Shown piece by piece: positions 39,543-48,447 of a stretch of 64,000 nucleotides of DNA. Position numbers and translations under genes: made by a program. The notes below the pieces were generated by a model. The model did not search any database. It was not told the DNA's origin and worked only from the letters and a program-made list of their open reading frames with translations. The stretch lies in NCBI GenBank assembly GCA_965204915.1, contig OZ242023.1, positions 3,658,001-3,722,000 of the forward strand. The letters run 5' to 3'. How positions within the stretch are numbered: the first letter of the stretch is position 1; each line of letters begins with the position of its first letter. This stretch comes from HK1 sp965204915 (GTDB lineage: Bacteria; Pseudomonadota; Gammaproteobacteria; HK1).

Positions 39543-41177
39543 TCAGGCGAAGCGCAGCCCGATCCCCGCGGCGGCGAGATACGCCTGCTCCTGCTCCAGA
39601 TCGGCCCGGGTGAGCGGGTGCGCATCCAGCCACCCGGCCGGAAACCGCAACGTCAACGCCTCGCCCTCCGCCGTCGCTTCCATTGCGGGCAGGAGGTCAC
39701 CTTCGCGCGCGCGGTTCAACACCACCGAGAGGCGGAGAAGCACGCAGAGCCTGCGCGCGCGACGCGCCTCCCCGGAGGTGAGCTGCTCGAAGACCGGGAT
39801 CGGAAACTTCCGCCGGTGTCCGCGCACCAGGGAGGACAACATCGACTGGGCCTGGCGCGAGAACCCGGACATGTCGCCGTTGGCGAGAAGATACGCGCCG
39901 TGCTTGTGGTACTGGCTGTGGGAGACGAACAGCCCCGCCTCGTGGAGGCGCGCGGCCCAGCCGAGGAGCTGCTCCGCGTCCCCGGTGTCGATTCCCCACC
40001 CCGCCGCCACCTGGCGGTGCAACGCGAGCGCGGTCCGCGAGACCCGCTCCCCCTGCGCGGCGTCGATCCGGTACCGCTCGATCCGGCGCTGCACGGTGGT
40101 GTCACGGACGTCCTCGTGGCGGATGCGGCCGATGAGATCGAACAGGAGCCCTTCGCGAAGGGCCATCTCGGAGACTTCGAGGTGCGCGACGCCAAGTGCG
40201 TCGAGGGCCGCCGAGAGCACCGCCACCCCGCCCGGAAGCACGGGACGGCGGTCGTCCCTCAGCTCCCGGAGCCTGAGCGCATCGACGTGCCCGGCTCGCA
40301 CCAGCTCGCGCCGCAGGCGGCGCAGCGCGTCCCGATCGATCCCGTGCCCGCACCAGCCGGCCGCGCGTACGATGGCCGCGATGGCCTTGATCGTGCCCGA
40401 GGAGCCGACCGCGGAGCCCCAGCCGGCATCGCGGTACTGCCGTTCGATGGGCTCGAACTCGACGCGCGCCGCGAGCACCGCGCGCTTCATCGCCTGCTTG
40501 TCGATCCGGCCTTCGGGAAAGAACCGCCGGCTGGAGCTCACGCAGCCCACGTACAGGCTCTCCCTGTACACGGGGGTGAAGCCGCTGCCGACGATGCATT
40601 CGGTGCTGCCGCCGCCGATGTCGATGACGAGGCGCCGTCCGCCGTCGCCGGCCAGCGCGTGGGCGACGCCGAGGTAGATGAGCCGGGCCTCCTCGCGGCC
40701 CGCGATGACCTCGATGGGATGGCCGAGCACCCGTTGCGCCTCGCGGCGGAACGCCTCGCCGTTGCGGGCGCTGCGCAACGTATTGGTGCCGACCGCGCGC
40801 ACCGCGTGCCCGGGCATGCCGCGCAACCGCTGTCCGAAGCGGCGAAGACAGGCGAGCGCGCGCTCGACGGCGTCGCGGCGCAGCCGCTTGCGGTCGTCGA
40901 GCCCGGCCGCCAGGCGCACCGGCTCGCGCAGGCGGTCCACGACGTCGAGGTGGCCGCCGGCGAACCTGCCGATGATCAGATGGAAGCTGTTCGAGCCGAG
41001 ATCGATCGCGGCGAGGTGTTCGGGAACCGCGGGCGCCGCCGGCGGTGGCTCCGGCGCCGTCGACGGCGCTGACGCCACGGTCGACGCCGACGCCATCCGC
41101 GGCGCCGATGCCGTGGGTGACGCCATCGGGGGTGACGCCATCGGGGGCGGAGAGCCCGGGCAGCCGGCATTCCCCAT
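39543..41177 (-). CDS. ppx: Exopolyphosphatase / pppGpp phosphohydrolase family (Ppx/GppA)
   Basis: About 544 residues. EHLAAIDLGSNSFHLIIGRF and LVIDIGGGSTECIVG are the two phosphate loops of the ASKHA fold, and GSSGTIKAIAAIVRA plus the C-terminal HD-like helical region complete Ppx. It degrades polyphosphate. The first ~50 residues are an odd low-complexity run (PPMASPPMASPTASAPRMAS...), coded by GC-rich short repeats. The ATG at 41177 is conservative; a GTG at 41243 just after phoR is possible. Its location behind phoBR fits phosphate metabolism. Confidence 0.95.
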   Translation of the reverse strand: MGNAGCPGSPPPMASPPMASPTASAPRMASASTVASAPSTAPEPPPAAPAVPEHLAAIDLGSNSFHLIIGRFAGGHLDVVDRLREPVRLAAGLDDRKRLRRDAVERALACLRRFGQRLRGMPGHAVRAVGTNTLRSARNGEAFRREAQRVLGHPIEVIAGREEARLIYLGVAHALAGDGGRRLVIDIGGGSTECIVGSGFTPVYRESLYVGCVSSSRRFFPEGRIDKQAMKRAVLAARVEFEPIERQYRDAGWGSAVGSSGTIKAIAAIVRAAGWCGHGIDRDALRRLRRELVRAGHVDALRLRELRDDRRPVLPGGVAVLSAALDALGVAHLEVSEMALREGLLFDLIGRIRHEDVRDTTVQRRIERYRIDAAQGERVSRTALALHRQVAAGWGIDTGDAEQLLGWAARLHEAGLFVSHSQYHKHGAYLLANGDMSGFSRQAQSMLSSLVRGHRRKFPIPVFEQLTSGEARRARRLCVLLRLSVVLNRAREGDLLPAMEATAEGEALTLRFPAGWLDAHPLTRADLEQEQAYLAAAGIGLRFA

Positions 41178-41247
41178 CGGGGGTGACGCCCTCGGCAGCG
41201 CTGGCGCCACCGACGGCGCCTGCACGCGGGACGTACCGTTCACCGCG

Positions 41248-42579
41248 TCATCCAACCGCCGCCCGCTCCTGGCCGGTACGCGCCTCCGCGTATATGGCCC
41301 GATGGCCCGGGAACCGGCACGAGAACCGGCTGCCTTCACCGGGCAGGCTCTCGATCTCGAGCTGCGCATCGTGGCGGACGAGGACGTGCTTCACGATCGC
41401 GAGCCCCAGCCCGGTGCCTCCCATGTCGCGCGATCGCGCCTTGTCCACGCGGTAGAACCTTTCGGTGAGGCGCGCGACGTGGTGCGCTTCGATGCCCTCA
41501 CCGGTATCGGTCACGTCCAGCCGGGCGCCTTCCCCGTCCGGCGCCCACTGCAGCCGGATCGTCCCGCCGGCCGGGGTATGCTGCACCGCGTTGAACGCGA
41601 CGTTCGAGAACGCGCTGTAGAGTTCGTTCCAGTCGCCGAGGAGGGAGAGCCCCGGATCCGTCCCGCAGTGGACGCGATGCGCGCCCTCGCTGAGGGTGCG
41701 CGCGTCCCTGGCGATCATGTCGAGCATCTCGGCCACCGCCACCGGCTCGCCGGATGCGGCCCCCGGGGTCGCGTCGAGCCGCGAGAGCCGCAGCAGATCG
41801 TCCACGATCCGGCCCATGCGGGACGCCTGCTGCGACATCCGCAGCACCGGCCGCCGGAGCTCGGCGGGAAGCAGCGCGTCATCCTCGATCGCCTCCAGGT
41901 ACCCGGCGATCACCGTCAGCGGGCTTCTCAGCTCGTGCGACACGTTGGCCACGAAGTCCTTGCGCATCTGCTCCAGGTTGTGGATCCGGGTCACGTCGCG
42001 CACGAGCATCAGCCGCCGGCTGCCGCCGTAGGGGACGATCCGGATGAGAAGATGCAGCTCCTCGCGCTGCGGGGAGGCCATGTGCAGGGGCTCGTCGAAC
42101 GCCTCGGCGCCGAGTGCGTCGGCGAAGGCCGGATGGCGGATGAGGTTGGCGATCGGCTGGCCGACGTCGCGCGAACGCTGGAGGCCCAGCAACCGGTTCG
42201 ACGCTTGGTTCACCCACAGGATCGTGCCGTCGCCGTCGAGGACGATCGCACCGTCCGGCATCGCTTCGGCCGCCTGCTGGAATCGAACCACGACCTTGCG
42301 CAGGCGCTTCTTCCGCTTGCGGTTCTGGCGATGGATACGGCCCAGGGATTCGAAGACCTGCGCCCAGATCCCGCGGGTGTCCGGCTCGGGCTCGCGGCCG
42401 CCGCCCGCCAGCCAGCGGGCGAGCAGATGCACGTGGTAGACGTGCCATGCGACGTACGCGCAGGCGCCGGCGAGTAGCAGCCAGGGGGTGAGCCCGAGCA
42501 GATGGTCCGCAACCGCGAGCACCGCCGCCCCCGCGACGAGGCGGCGCCATTCCCGGGTGCGGGCGCTCGACAGGGTCAT
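41248..42579 (-). CDS. phoR: Phosphate regulon sensor histidine kinase PhoR
   Basis: Encodes 443 residues. Two N-terminal membrane helices, a PAS domain (AEAMPDGAIVLDGDGTILWVNQAS), the H-box FVANVSHELRSPLTVIAGYLEAI with the phospho-accepting His, then N, G1 and G2 boxes (NVAFNAVQHTP, DTGEGI, GGTGLGLAIVKHV). It phosphorylates PhoB when phosphate is low. It starts 128 bp after phoB and precedes ppx. Confidence 0.96.
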   Translation of the reverse strand: MTLSSARTREWRRLVAGAAVLAVADHLLGLTPWLLLAGACAYVAWHVYHVHLLARWLAGGGREPEPDTRGIWAQVFESLGRIHRQNRKRKKRLRKVVVRFQQAAEAMPDGAIVLDGDGTILWVNQASNRLLGLQRSRDVGQPIANLIRHPAFADALGAEAFDEPLHMASPQREELHLLIRIVPYGGSRRLMLVRDVTRIHNLEQMRKDFVANVSHELRSPLTVIAGYLEAIEDDALLPAELRRPVLRMSQQASRMGRIVDDLLRLSRLDATPGAASGEPVAVAEMLDMIARDARTLSEGAHRVHCGTDPGLSLLGDWNELYSAFSNVAFNAVQHTPAGGTIRLQWAPDGEGARLDVTDTGEGIEAHHVARLTERFYRVDKARSRDMGGTGLGLAIVKHVLVRHDAQLEIESLPGEGSRFSCRFPGHRAIYAEARTGQERAAVG

Positions 42580-42707
42580 CGGATCGGTCCGAGGGTCGCG
42601 GCTGCGGGCCGTATACCACGGTCCGGCGCATTATGCCGGACCGCGTTCCGCCTGCGAGCGGGTCCCCGGCTCCCGCGAACCCCTCGGCACGCGACACCGC
42701 GCACGGC

Positions 42708-43400
42708 TCATGCCGGATGCCGCGAGAACCGGTAGCCGGTCCCGTGCACCGTCTGCACGAACCGGTCGAAACCGTGCTTGGCGAGCGCCTTGCGCAGGCG
42801 GCGGATGTGGACGTCGACGGTGCGTTCCTCGATGTAGACGTCGCGGCCCCAGACGCGGTCGAGGAGCTGGCCTCGGGTGAATACACGGTCGGGGTGGCCC
42901 ATGAAGAAGTGGAGCATGCGGAACTCCGTCGGCCCGGTGCGGATCATCTCCCCGTGGCCGGTGACGCGATGGCTCGCGGGGTCGAGCCGCAACCCATCGA
43001 TCTCGATCGGTTGGCCGTCGCCGGCCGGGGTGGTCCGCTTCAGCACCGCGCCGATCCGGGCCACCAGCTCCTTCACCGAGAACGGCTTGACCACGAAGTC
43101 GTCGGCGCCCGCCTCGAATCCGCTCAGCTTGTCGCGTTCCTCGCCCTTCGCGGTCAGCATGATGATGGGAATGTTGCGGGTGGGGTCGTTGCGGCGAAGC
43201 CTGCGTGCGAGCTCCAGGCCGCTCACGCCGGGCAGCATCCAGTCGAGGAGGATGAGGTCCGGCCGCGAGTGCGAGATCTCGCGGTCCGCATGGGCCGCAT
43301 CGGCCACCGTACGAGTCTCGAAGCCGGCCCGCGACAGTGCGTGCTCCACCATTTCCCGGATGGCCGCCTCGTCCTCGACGAGAAGAATGCGCTTGCCCAC
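42708..43400 (-). CDS. phoB: Phosphate regulon response regulator PhoB
   Basis: Encodes 230 residues. Receiver domain KRILLVEDEAAIREMVEHAL, phosphorylation Asp in LILLDWMLPGVSG and Lys in FVVKPFS. The C-terminal winged helix TEFRMLHFFMGHPDRVFTRGQLLDRVWGRDVYIEERTVDVHIRRLRKAL binds Pho boxes. The GTG at 43400 is chosen because a strong AGGGAGG site lies just upstream; an ATG at 43436 would add 12 residues not found in the family. Confidence 0.96.
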   Translation of the reverse strand: MGKRILLVEDEAAIREMVEHALSRAGFETRTVADAAHADREISHSRPDLILLDWMLPGVSGLELARRLRRNDPTRNIPIIMLTAKGEERDKLSGFEAGADDFVVKPFSVKELVARIGAVLKRTTPAGDGQPIEIDGLRLDPASHRVTGHGEMIRTGPTEFRMLHFFMGHPDRVFTRGQLLDRVWGRDVYIEERTVDVHIRRLRKALAKHGFDRFVQTVHGTGYRFSRHPA

Positions 43401-43450
43401 CGCCGCCTCCCTGTCGATCACCGTGCACGTGGGCATTTCATATTCCCGGG

Positions 43451-43468
43451 ATGACGTTTTCGTGACAA
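43451..43468 (-). promoter_or_regulatory. Candidate Pho box upstream of phoBR
   Basis: On the minus strand TTGTCACGAAAACGTCAT lies 51 bp upstream of the phoB start. It has two TGTCA-like half-sites (TGTCA and CGTCA) repeated with the 11-bp period of PhoB-bound direct repeats and an A-rich middle. This predicts positive autoregulation of phoBR. Confidence 0.7.
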
Positions 43469-43636
43469 CGAGACCGGCCGCACAAGGCAGCGCACCGCGT
43501 CCCGCCGCGGTCGGCGTTGCCCTCCGGCCGGCTTGACCGGATTCGGTCGGGGTCCGTGCAGCCGGGGCGCCCTCGTTCCCGGGGACTGATGTAGAATCCC
43601 GGCCCGGTTCCCGACCCCTCGACGGAGTTCCCGAAG

Positions 43637-44722
43637 ATGCCCGAGCCGCAACGCGACCGGATCGAGCAGGCCATCGCGTCGTACCGCGACCCGTACGTGG
43701 AGACCGATCTCGGGAGCGCGAAGGCGCTCAAGTCGCTGGACGTCGAAGGGGGGCGGGTCAAGGTCGGCGTCACCCTCGGCTTCCCGGCCGCGGGTCATCG
43801 TACCGCGCTCGCCGCCGCGCTGGACGAACGCATCCGGGCCGTCGACGGCGTCGAGGCCGTAGAGGTCGAGATCGGCTGGAAGATCGCCTCCCACGCCGTC
43901 CAGCAAGGGCTGGAAGCGCTGAAGAACGTCCGCAACATCGTTGCCGTGGCCTCCGGCAAGGGGGGGGTCGGCAAGTCCACCATCGCCGCCAACCTCGCCC
44001 TTGCGCTCTCCGCCGAAGGCGCGAAGGCAGGGGTGCTCGACGCCGACATCTATGGGCCGAGCCAGCCGCGGATGCTCGGCGCCCAGGGCCAGCCCGACTC
44101 GCGCGACGGCAAGTCGCTGGAACCCATGACCAGCTACCGCATCCAGTCAATGTCGATCGGCTACCTCATCGAGGAAGACACCCCGATGATCTGGCGCGGC
44201 CCCATGGTCACCCAGGCGCTGGAGCAGCTCCTGCGGGATACCAACTGGCGCGACCTCGACTATCTCGTGGTGGACCTGCCCCCCGGCACCGGCGACATCC
44301 AGCTCACCCTCGCCCAGCGCATCCCGGTCAGCGGCGCGGTCATCGTCACCACGCCCCAGGACATCGCATTGCTCGACGCGCGCAAGGGGCTTGCGATGTT
44401 CGAGAAGGTCAAGGTGCCGGTGCTCGGCGTCATCGAGAACATGAGCACCCACGTGTGCAGCGAGTGCGGGCACGAGGACCACATCTTCGGGGAGGGCGGC
44501 GGGCGCCGGATGGCGGAGGAGCACGGGGTGACCCTGCTCGGCGACATCCCGCTCGCCCGGGCGATCCGCGAGGACGCCGACGGCGGGCAGCCCACCGTCA
44601 TCAAGGACCCCGACGGCCCGGTCGGCCGCCGCTACCGGGAGATCGCCCGCCGGGTGGCGGCGAAGCTGTCGCTGAAGGCGAAGGACTACAGCCAGGCGTT
44701 CCCGAAGATCGTCATCCAGTAA
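43637..44722 (+). CDS. apbC: Iron-sulfur cluster carrier protein Mrp/ApbC
   Basis: Encodes 361 residues. An N-terminal MIP18-like domain (about 1-85) is followed by the P-loop ATPase VASGKGGVGKSTIAANLALAL. LDADIYGPSQPRML, VDLPPGTGDIQLTL and NMSTHVCSECGHEDHIFGEGGG are conserved, the last with the CxxC that holds the transferred cluster. The ATG at 43637 follows GGAG with suitable spacing. Confidence 0.96.
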   Translation: MPEPQRDRIEQAIASYRDPYVETDLGSAKALKSLDVEGGRVKVGVTLGFPAAGHRTALAAALDERIRAVDGVEAVEVEIGWKIASHAVQQGLEALKNVRNIVAVASGKGGVGKSTIAANLALALSAEGAKAGVLDADIYGPSQPRMLGAQGQPDSRDGKSLEPMTSYRIQSMSIGYLIEEDTPMIWRGPMVTQALEQLLRDTNWRDLDYLVVDLPPGTGDIQLTLAQRIPVSGAVIVTTPQDIALLDARKGLAMFEKVKVPVLGVIENMSTHVCSECGHEDHIFGEGGGRRMAEEHGVTLLGDIPLARAIREDADGGQPTVIKDPDGPVGRRYREIARRVAAKLSLKAKDYSQAFPKIVIQ

Positions 44723-44790
44723 GGCGGCGGGCGGCACGGTACGGCTCCCACCGGCACGACGCGCGGGCGGCGCCTCGTTCCCCATCGGGC

Positions 44791-45357
44791 ATGAGCATCA
44801 AATCCGACCGCTGGATCCACGCCATGGCGCGCTCGCACGGCATGATCGAGCCCTTCGTGCCGGAGCAGGTCCGCGAGCGCGACGGCGAGCGGGTCATCTC
44901 CTTCGGCACCTCGAGCTACGGCTACGACATCCGCTGCGCCGACGAATTCAAGATCTTCACCAACATCAACTCCGCCGTCGTGGACCCGAAGAACTTCGAC
45001 GCTTCGAGCTTCGTCGATCTCCGCGCCGACGTATGCATCATCCCCCCGAACTCCTTCGCACTGGCCCGCACCGTCGAGTACTTCCGCATCCCGCGCAACG
45101 TCCTCACCGTCTGCCTCGGGAAATCGACGTATGCCCGCTGCGGCATCATCGTCAACGTGACGCCGCTGGAACCGGAATGGGAAGGGCACGTCACCCTGGA
45201 GTTCTCCAACACCACGCCGCTGCCGGCCAAGGTCTACGCCAACGAAGGGGTCGCCCAGGTGCTCTTCTTCGAGTCCGACGATGAATGCGAGATCTCCTAC
45301 CGCGACCGTGCGGGGAAGTACATGAAGCAGCGGGGCGTCACCCTGCCGAAGGCGTGA
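44791..45357 (+). CDS. dcd: dCTP deaminase
   Basis: Encodes 188 residues. Converts dCTP to dUTP. SIKSDRWIHAMA, SFGTSSYGYDIRCA, FALARTVEYFRIPRNVLTVCLGKSTYARCGI and the catalytic-Glu region PLEPEWEGHVTLEFSNTTPLPAKVYANEGVAQVLFFESD are all present. Normal length. Confidence 0.97.
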   Translation: MSIKSDRWIHAMARSHGMIEPFVPEQVRERDGERVISFGTSSYGYDIRCADEFKIFTNINSAVVDPKNFDASSFVDLRADVCIIPPNSFALARTVEYFRIPRNVLTVCLGKSTYARCGIIVNVTPLEPEWEGHVTLEFSNTTPLPAKVYANEGVAQVLFFESDDECEISYRDRAGKYMKQRGVTLPKA

Positions 45358-45360
45358 CCC

Positions 45361-45813
45361 GTGCCCTCCGCCCGCTCCCCGCATGAAGTCGCGGCAGCGG
45401 CGCGTCCGGGCTTGATCCGCCGGCTCGCCGCGCTGGTCTACGACGCCCTGCTCCTGTTCGCGATGCTCTTCGCGGCCACCGTGCCGGTGCTGCTCCTCAC
45501 CGGCGGCCGGGCCGTCGGTCCGAACGACCTGGTGTTCACCGCCTACCTGCTCGGGGTGAGCTACGTCTGGTTCGGCTGGTGCTGGACGCGGAGCGGACAG
45601 ACGCTGGGGATGCGGGCGTGGAGGATGCGGGTGCGCACGCGCGAGGGCACGCGGCTGGGGTGGCGCCGTGCGCTCGCCCGGTTTGCCGCCGCCCTGCTCT
45701 CGATCGGCGCCGCGGGGGCCGGCCTGCTGTGGGTCGCGGTCGATCGGGATCGGATGAGCCTGCATGACCGCCTCTCCGGCACCGTCCTGGAGATGGTCCC
45801 GCCGGAGTCCTGA
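45361..45813 (+). CDS. RDD-family membrane protein
   Basis: Encodes 150 residues with three predicted membrane segments. RRLAALVYDALLLFAMLF contains the Arg and Asp of the RDD motif, then GQTLGMRAWRMRV and DRMSLHDRLSGT. Function of such single-domain proteins is unknown; transport has been proposed. GTG start 3 bp after dcd, so probably cotranscribed. Confidence 0.88.
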   Translation: MPSARSPHEVAAAARPGLIRRLAALVYDALLLFAMLFAATVPVLLLTGGRAVGPNDLVFTAYLLGVSYVWFGWCWTRSGQTLGMRAWRMRVRTREGTRLGWRRALARFAAALLSIGAAGAGLLWVAVDRDRMSLHDRLSGTVLEMVPPES

Positions 45814-45902
45814 TCCGCGGGGCATGTCGGTGCTCGTTGGAGGCCCCTGCGATTCCGCATGGCGGAATCGCCAGGCAACCGCGCCAGAGGTTGCCGGCCG
45901 GC

Positions 45903-46961
45903 TCAGCGCACCCGGCGCAACAGCCACACGCCCACCGCCAGAAACACCAGTGTCGGGGCGAACGCGCTGAACGGCGGACTCAGGCCGTAGACGATGCCCA
46001 TCTTGCCGGAGGCCTGGTTGACGATGTGGAACGTCACCGCGATCAGGCAGCCCGCCAGGATCCGATGCCCGATCCCGGCTTCCGCGAGGCGTCCCAGCAC
46101 CAGCGGCACTGCGAGGACGATCATCACCCCGATCGCGAACGGATAGACGATCTTCATCCACAACGCGAGCTCGTACGCGGCGGTGTCGAGCCGGTTGTCC
46201 CGGAGGTAGTCGATGTATCGCGCGAGTGCGAGCCAGGACGAGCTCTCCAGGCGGGCGGAGGCGAGCTGGACGAGGCCGGGCCCGAACCGGGTCTCCCACA
46301 CCGTCTCCGGGGAGAACCGGGTCACGACCCCGGCCGTCGAGACGTCGCTCCGGCGCACCAGCTCCAGAACCCACGCAGAGCTGCGGTATTGCGCGTACTC
46401 GGCGTGCGTCACCGTCCGCAGGGCACCCTGGGGGTCGATCTCGTAGATGTACATGTCCTCGACCCGGCCGTCGGGCCGGACGCGGGCCATGTTGACGAAG
46501 CGCCGGCCGTCGCGGATCCAGGATCCTGCCGCACCTCCCCGCAGCTCCCCGAGCGCAACGTCGCGCCGGGACTGGGCGAGACGTTCGCACCAGGGAGCGA
46601 CGACTTCTCCGAGCAGCACCGCGACGACCACGAGCGCCAGCGCGCCTCCCAGCGCCGAGCCGGCGATCCGCCCCGCCGACACACCGGCGGCGCGGATCAC
46701 GGAGAGCTCCGACGAGACGGCCAGGGTCCCGAGCCCGATGAGGGCCCCGATCACCGCGGCGAGCGGAAACAGGACGAAGGCGTGTCTCGGCAGCGTCAGG
46801 AGCACGAACTCGATCGCACCGCCGACGCCGTAGCGTCCCCGGCCGACCGCGTCGAGCTCGTCGACGAAGGTCACGACGGCGGTCAGCGCGAGGAGCACCG
46901 CAAGCGCGAGCAGCGTGCCGCCCACGACGTGGCGGGCGATGTAGACGTCGAGGATCCTCAT
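45903..46961 (-). CDS. lptG: LPS export ABC transporter permease LptG
   Basis: Encodes 352 residues. MRILDVYIARHVVGGTLLALAVLLALT, LPRHAFVLFPLAAVIGALIGLGTLAVSSELSVIRAAGVS and the C-terminal membrane segments are characteristic of LptG. It extracts lipopolysaccharide from the inner membrane together with LptF and LptB. It overlaps lptF by 4 bp (ATGA). Confidence 0.96.
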   Translation of the reverse strand: MRILDVYIARHVVGGTLLALAVLLALTAVVTFVDELDAVGRGRYGVGGAIEFVLLTLPRHAFVLFPLAAVIGALIGLGTLAVSSELSVIRAAGVSAGRIAGSALGGALALVVVAVLLGEVVAPWCERLAQSRRDVALGELRGGAAGSWIRDGRRFVNMARVRPDGRVEDMYIYEIDPQGALRTVTHAEYAQYRSSAWVLELVRRSDVSTAGVVTRFSPETVWETRFGPGLVQLASARLESSSWLALARYIDYLRDNRLDTAAYELALWMKIVYPFAIGVMIVLAVPLVLGRLAEAGIGHRILAGCLIAVTFHIVNQASGKMGIVYGLSPPFSAFAPTLVFLAVGVWLLRRVR

Positions 46962-48079
46962 GGCGATCCGCCTCCGCTGCGCAGCCGCCGCGCCGAGCGC
47001 AGCCTCGCGCCGAACCGCCGGCCGCCCGTGGTCTGGTTGGAGAGGAGTGCGAGGGCCGCCAGGAGCATCGCCAGGTGCGCCGGCCACACCCCGATCGGGC
47101 CCGGCAGCACCCCGCGGTCGACCAGATGCTCGAGGATGCTGATCGCGTTGCTGTAGATGAAGTACACGACGATGGCCACGAACAGCTTCCCGAAACGTCC
47201 CTCGCGAGGCGAGGTCCGCGCCAGCGGCACTGCGAGCATGCCGAGCACCACGATCGAGACCGCGGCCGAAATGCGGCGCTGGAGCTCCGCCAGGTGGTGG
47301 GGAGCGCCGGACTCGATCAGGGCCGTCGTCGAGAGTGTCTTGCCCCCGCCCGTGAGGATTCCCCTCGGCTGTACGTCGATGCGAACCGCGTGCTGCTCGA
47401 ACCGGGTCACCGAGAACGCCGCTTCTCCCGGCAGGCCCGCATAGCGATAGCCGTTTTCGAGCACCATGTACCGCGCGTCGCCATAAGGGCGTTCGATCTG
47501 GTAACCCGCACGGGATACCAGCACGTACTGCCGGTGAGGCTTTCGGACCCGCACGAACACGTTCGACGTCCGGCCGCTCTGCGGACCTGCCGCCTCGACG
47601 TAGATGACCTGGTCTCCGCCGCCGAACTCCTTGAACCTGCCCGGCACGAGCACTTGGCTCTCGGCCTGCCGCCTCGCCTCTTCGAGCAGCGCCCACCGCA
47701 TCGAAGCGGCGCCCGGAGAGACGAACAGCGACACCGCCGCTCCCACCAGCGAGCACCCCGCCACCACCAGGAAGACACCGCGCGAGAGCCGCCACAGCCC
47801 GATCCCGCCCGCTCTGAACGCGACGATCTCGCTGTCCCGGTAGAGACGCCCCAAGCCGATGAGTACCGCGATGTAGAGTGCGAGCGGGAGAAACACCGGA
47901 AGCTTCTCCACGAGCTTCAGGGCGAGCATCTGGACGATGAGCACCGGGGAGACGGCCCCGGCCGCCGGATCGGAGAGGAAGCGCGTGAATCGATCCGCCC
48001 CGTAGACCAGTACGAGCACCGCGAGCACCGCGACGCAGGTCCGCAGCACTTCACGGGAGAGGTAGCGCTCGATGATCAA
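46958..48079 (-). CDS. lptF: LPS export ABC transporter permease LptF
   Basis: Encodes 373 residues. MIIERYLSREVLRTCVAVLAVLVLVYG, the LptF/G coupling region GLGRLYRDSEIVAFRAGGIG, a periplasmic beta-jellyroll and C-terminal membrane helices. Works with LptG. Divergent from pepA, the classical gammaproteobacterial arrangement. Confidence 0.96.
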   Translation of the reverse strand: MIIERYLSREVLRTCVAVLAVLVLVYGADRFTRFLSDPAAGAVSPVLIVQMLALKLVEKLPVFLPLALYIAVLIGLGRLYRDSEIVAFRAGGIGLWRLSRGVFLVVAGCSLVGAAVSLFVSPGAASMRWALLEEARRQAESQVLVPGRFKEFGGGDQVIYVEAAGPQSGRTSNVFVRVRKPHRQYVLVSRAGYQIERPYGDARYMVLENGYRYAGLPGEAAFSVTRFEQHAVRIDVQPRGILTGGGKTLSTTALIESGAPHHLAELQRRISAAVSIVVLGMLAVPLARTSPREGRFGKLFVAIVVYFIYSNAISILEHLVDRGVLPGPIGVWPAHLAMLLAALALLSNQTTGGRRFGARLRSARRLRSGGGSP

Positions 48080-48447
48080 GGCGATCCGGGATCGAGGCGA
48101 TCCGGCGCCATCGGCCGGGGCCGCGGTCGATCGAGCGAGGAGGCCGGAGACGCCGGCAGCGAGGTTCGGTCGGGCATGGTTCGATGCAGGGCGGGCACGG
48201 ATGGACAGCTTCCCCGCGCTCTCACTACACTGCCGACGAAGGATTCCGGCACGCTCGGCCCTTCACGAGAGGGCGGTCGGGTCACGCCGGACGACCATGT
48301 CCGCGGGAGCGGAGCATCGACCGGCGCGAGGGGCGATGGTATCAAACCCCCTGCCCGGCCATCACTTCCGCGGTGGCCGCCCGACCTGCCGCGATGCTCG
48401 CCGGGTGGAGCAGGCCCCGAGGACAGACCCCACGAGGATCCGAACCC
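48080..48447. other. Divergent lptF-pepA intergenic region
   Basis: No gene seen in these 368 bases. It must hold the divergent promoters of lptFG and pepA-holC-valS. I could not pick confident -35/-10 boxes. Confidence 0.6.
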
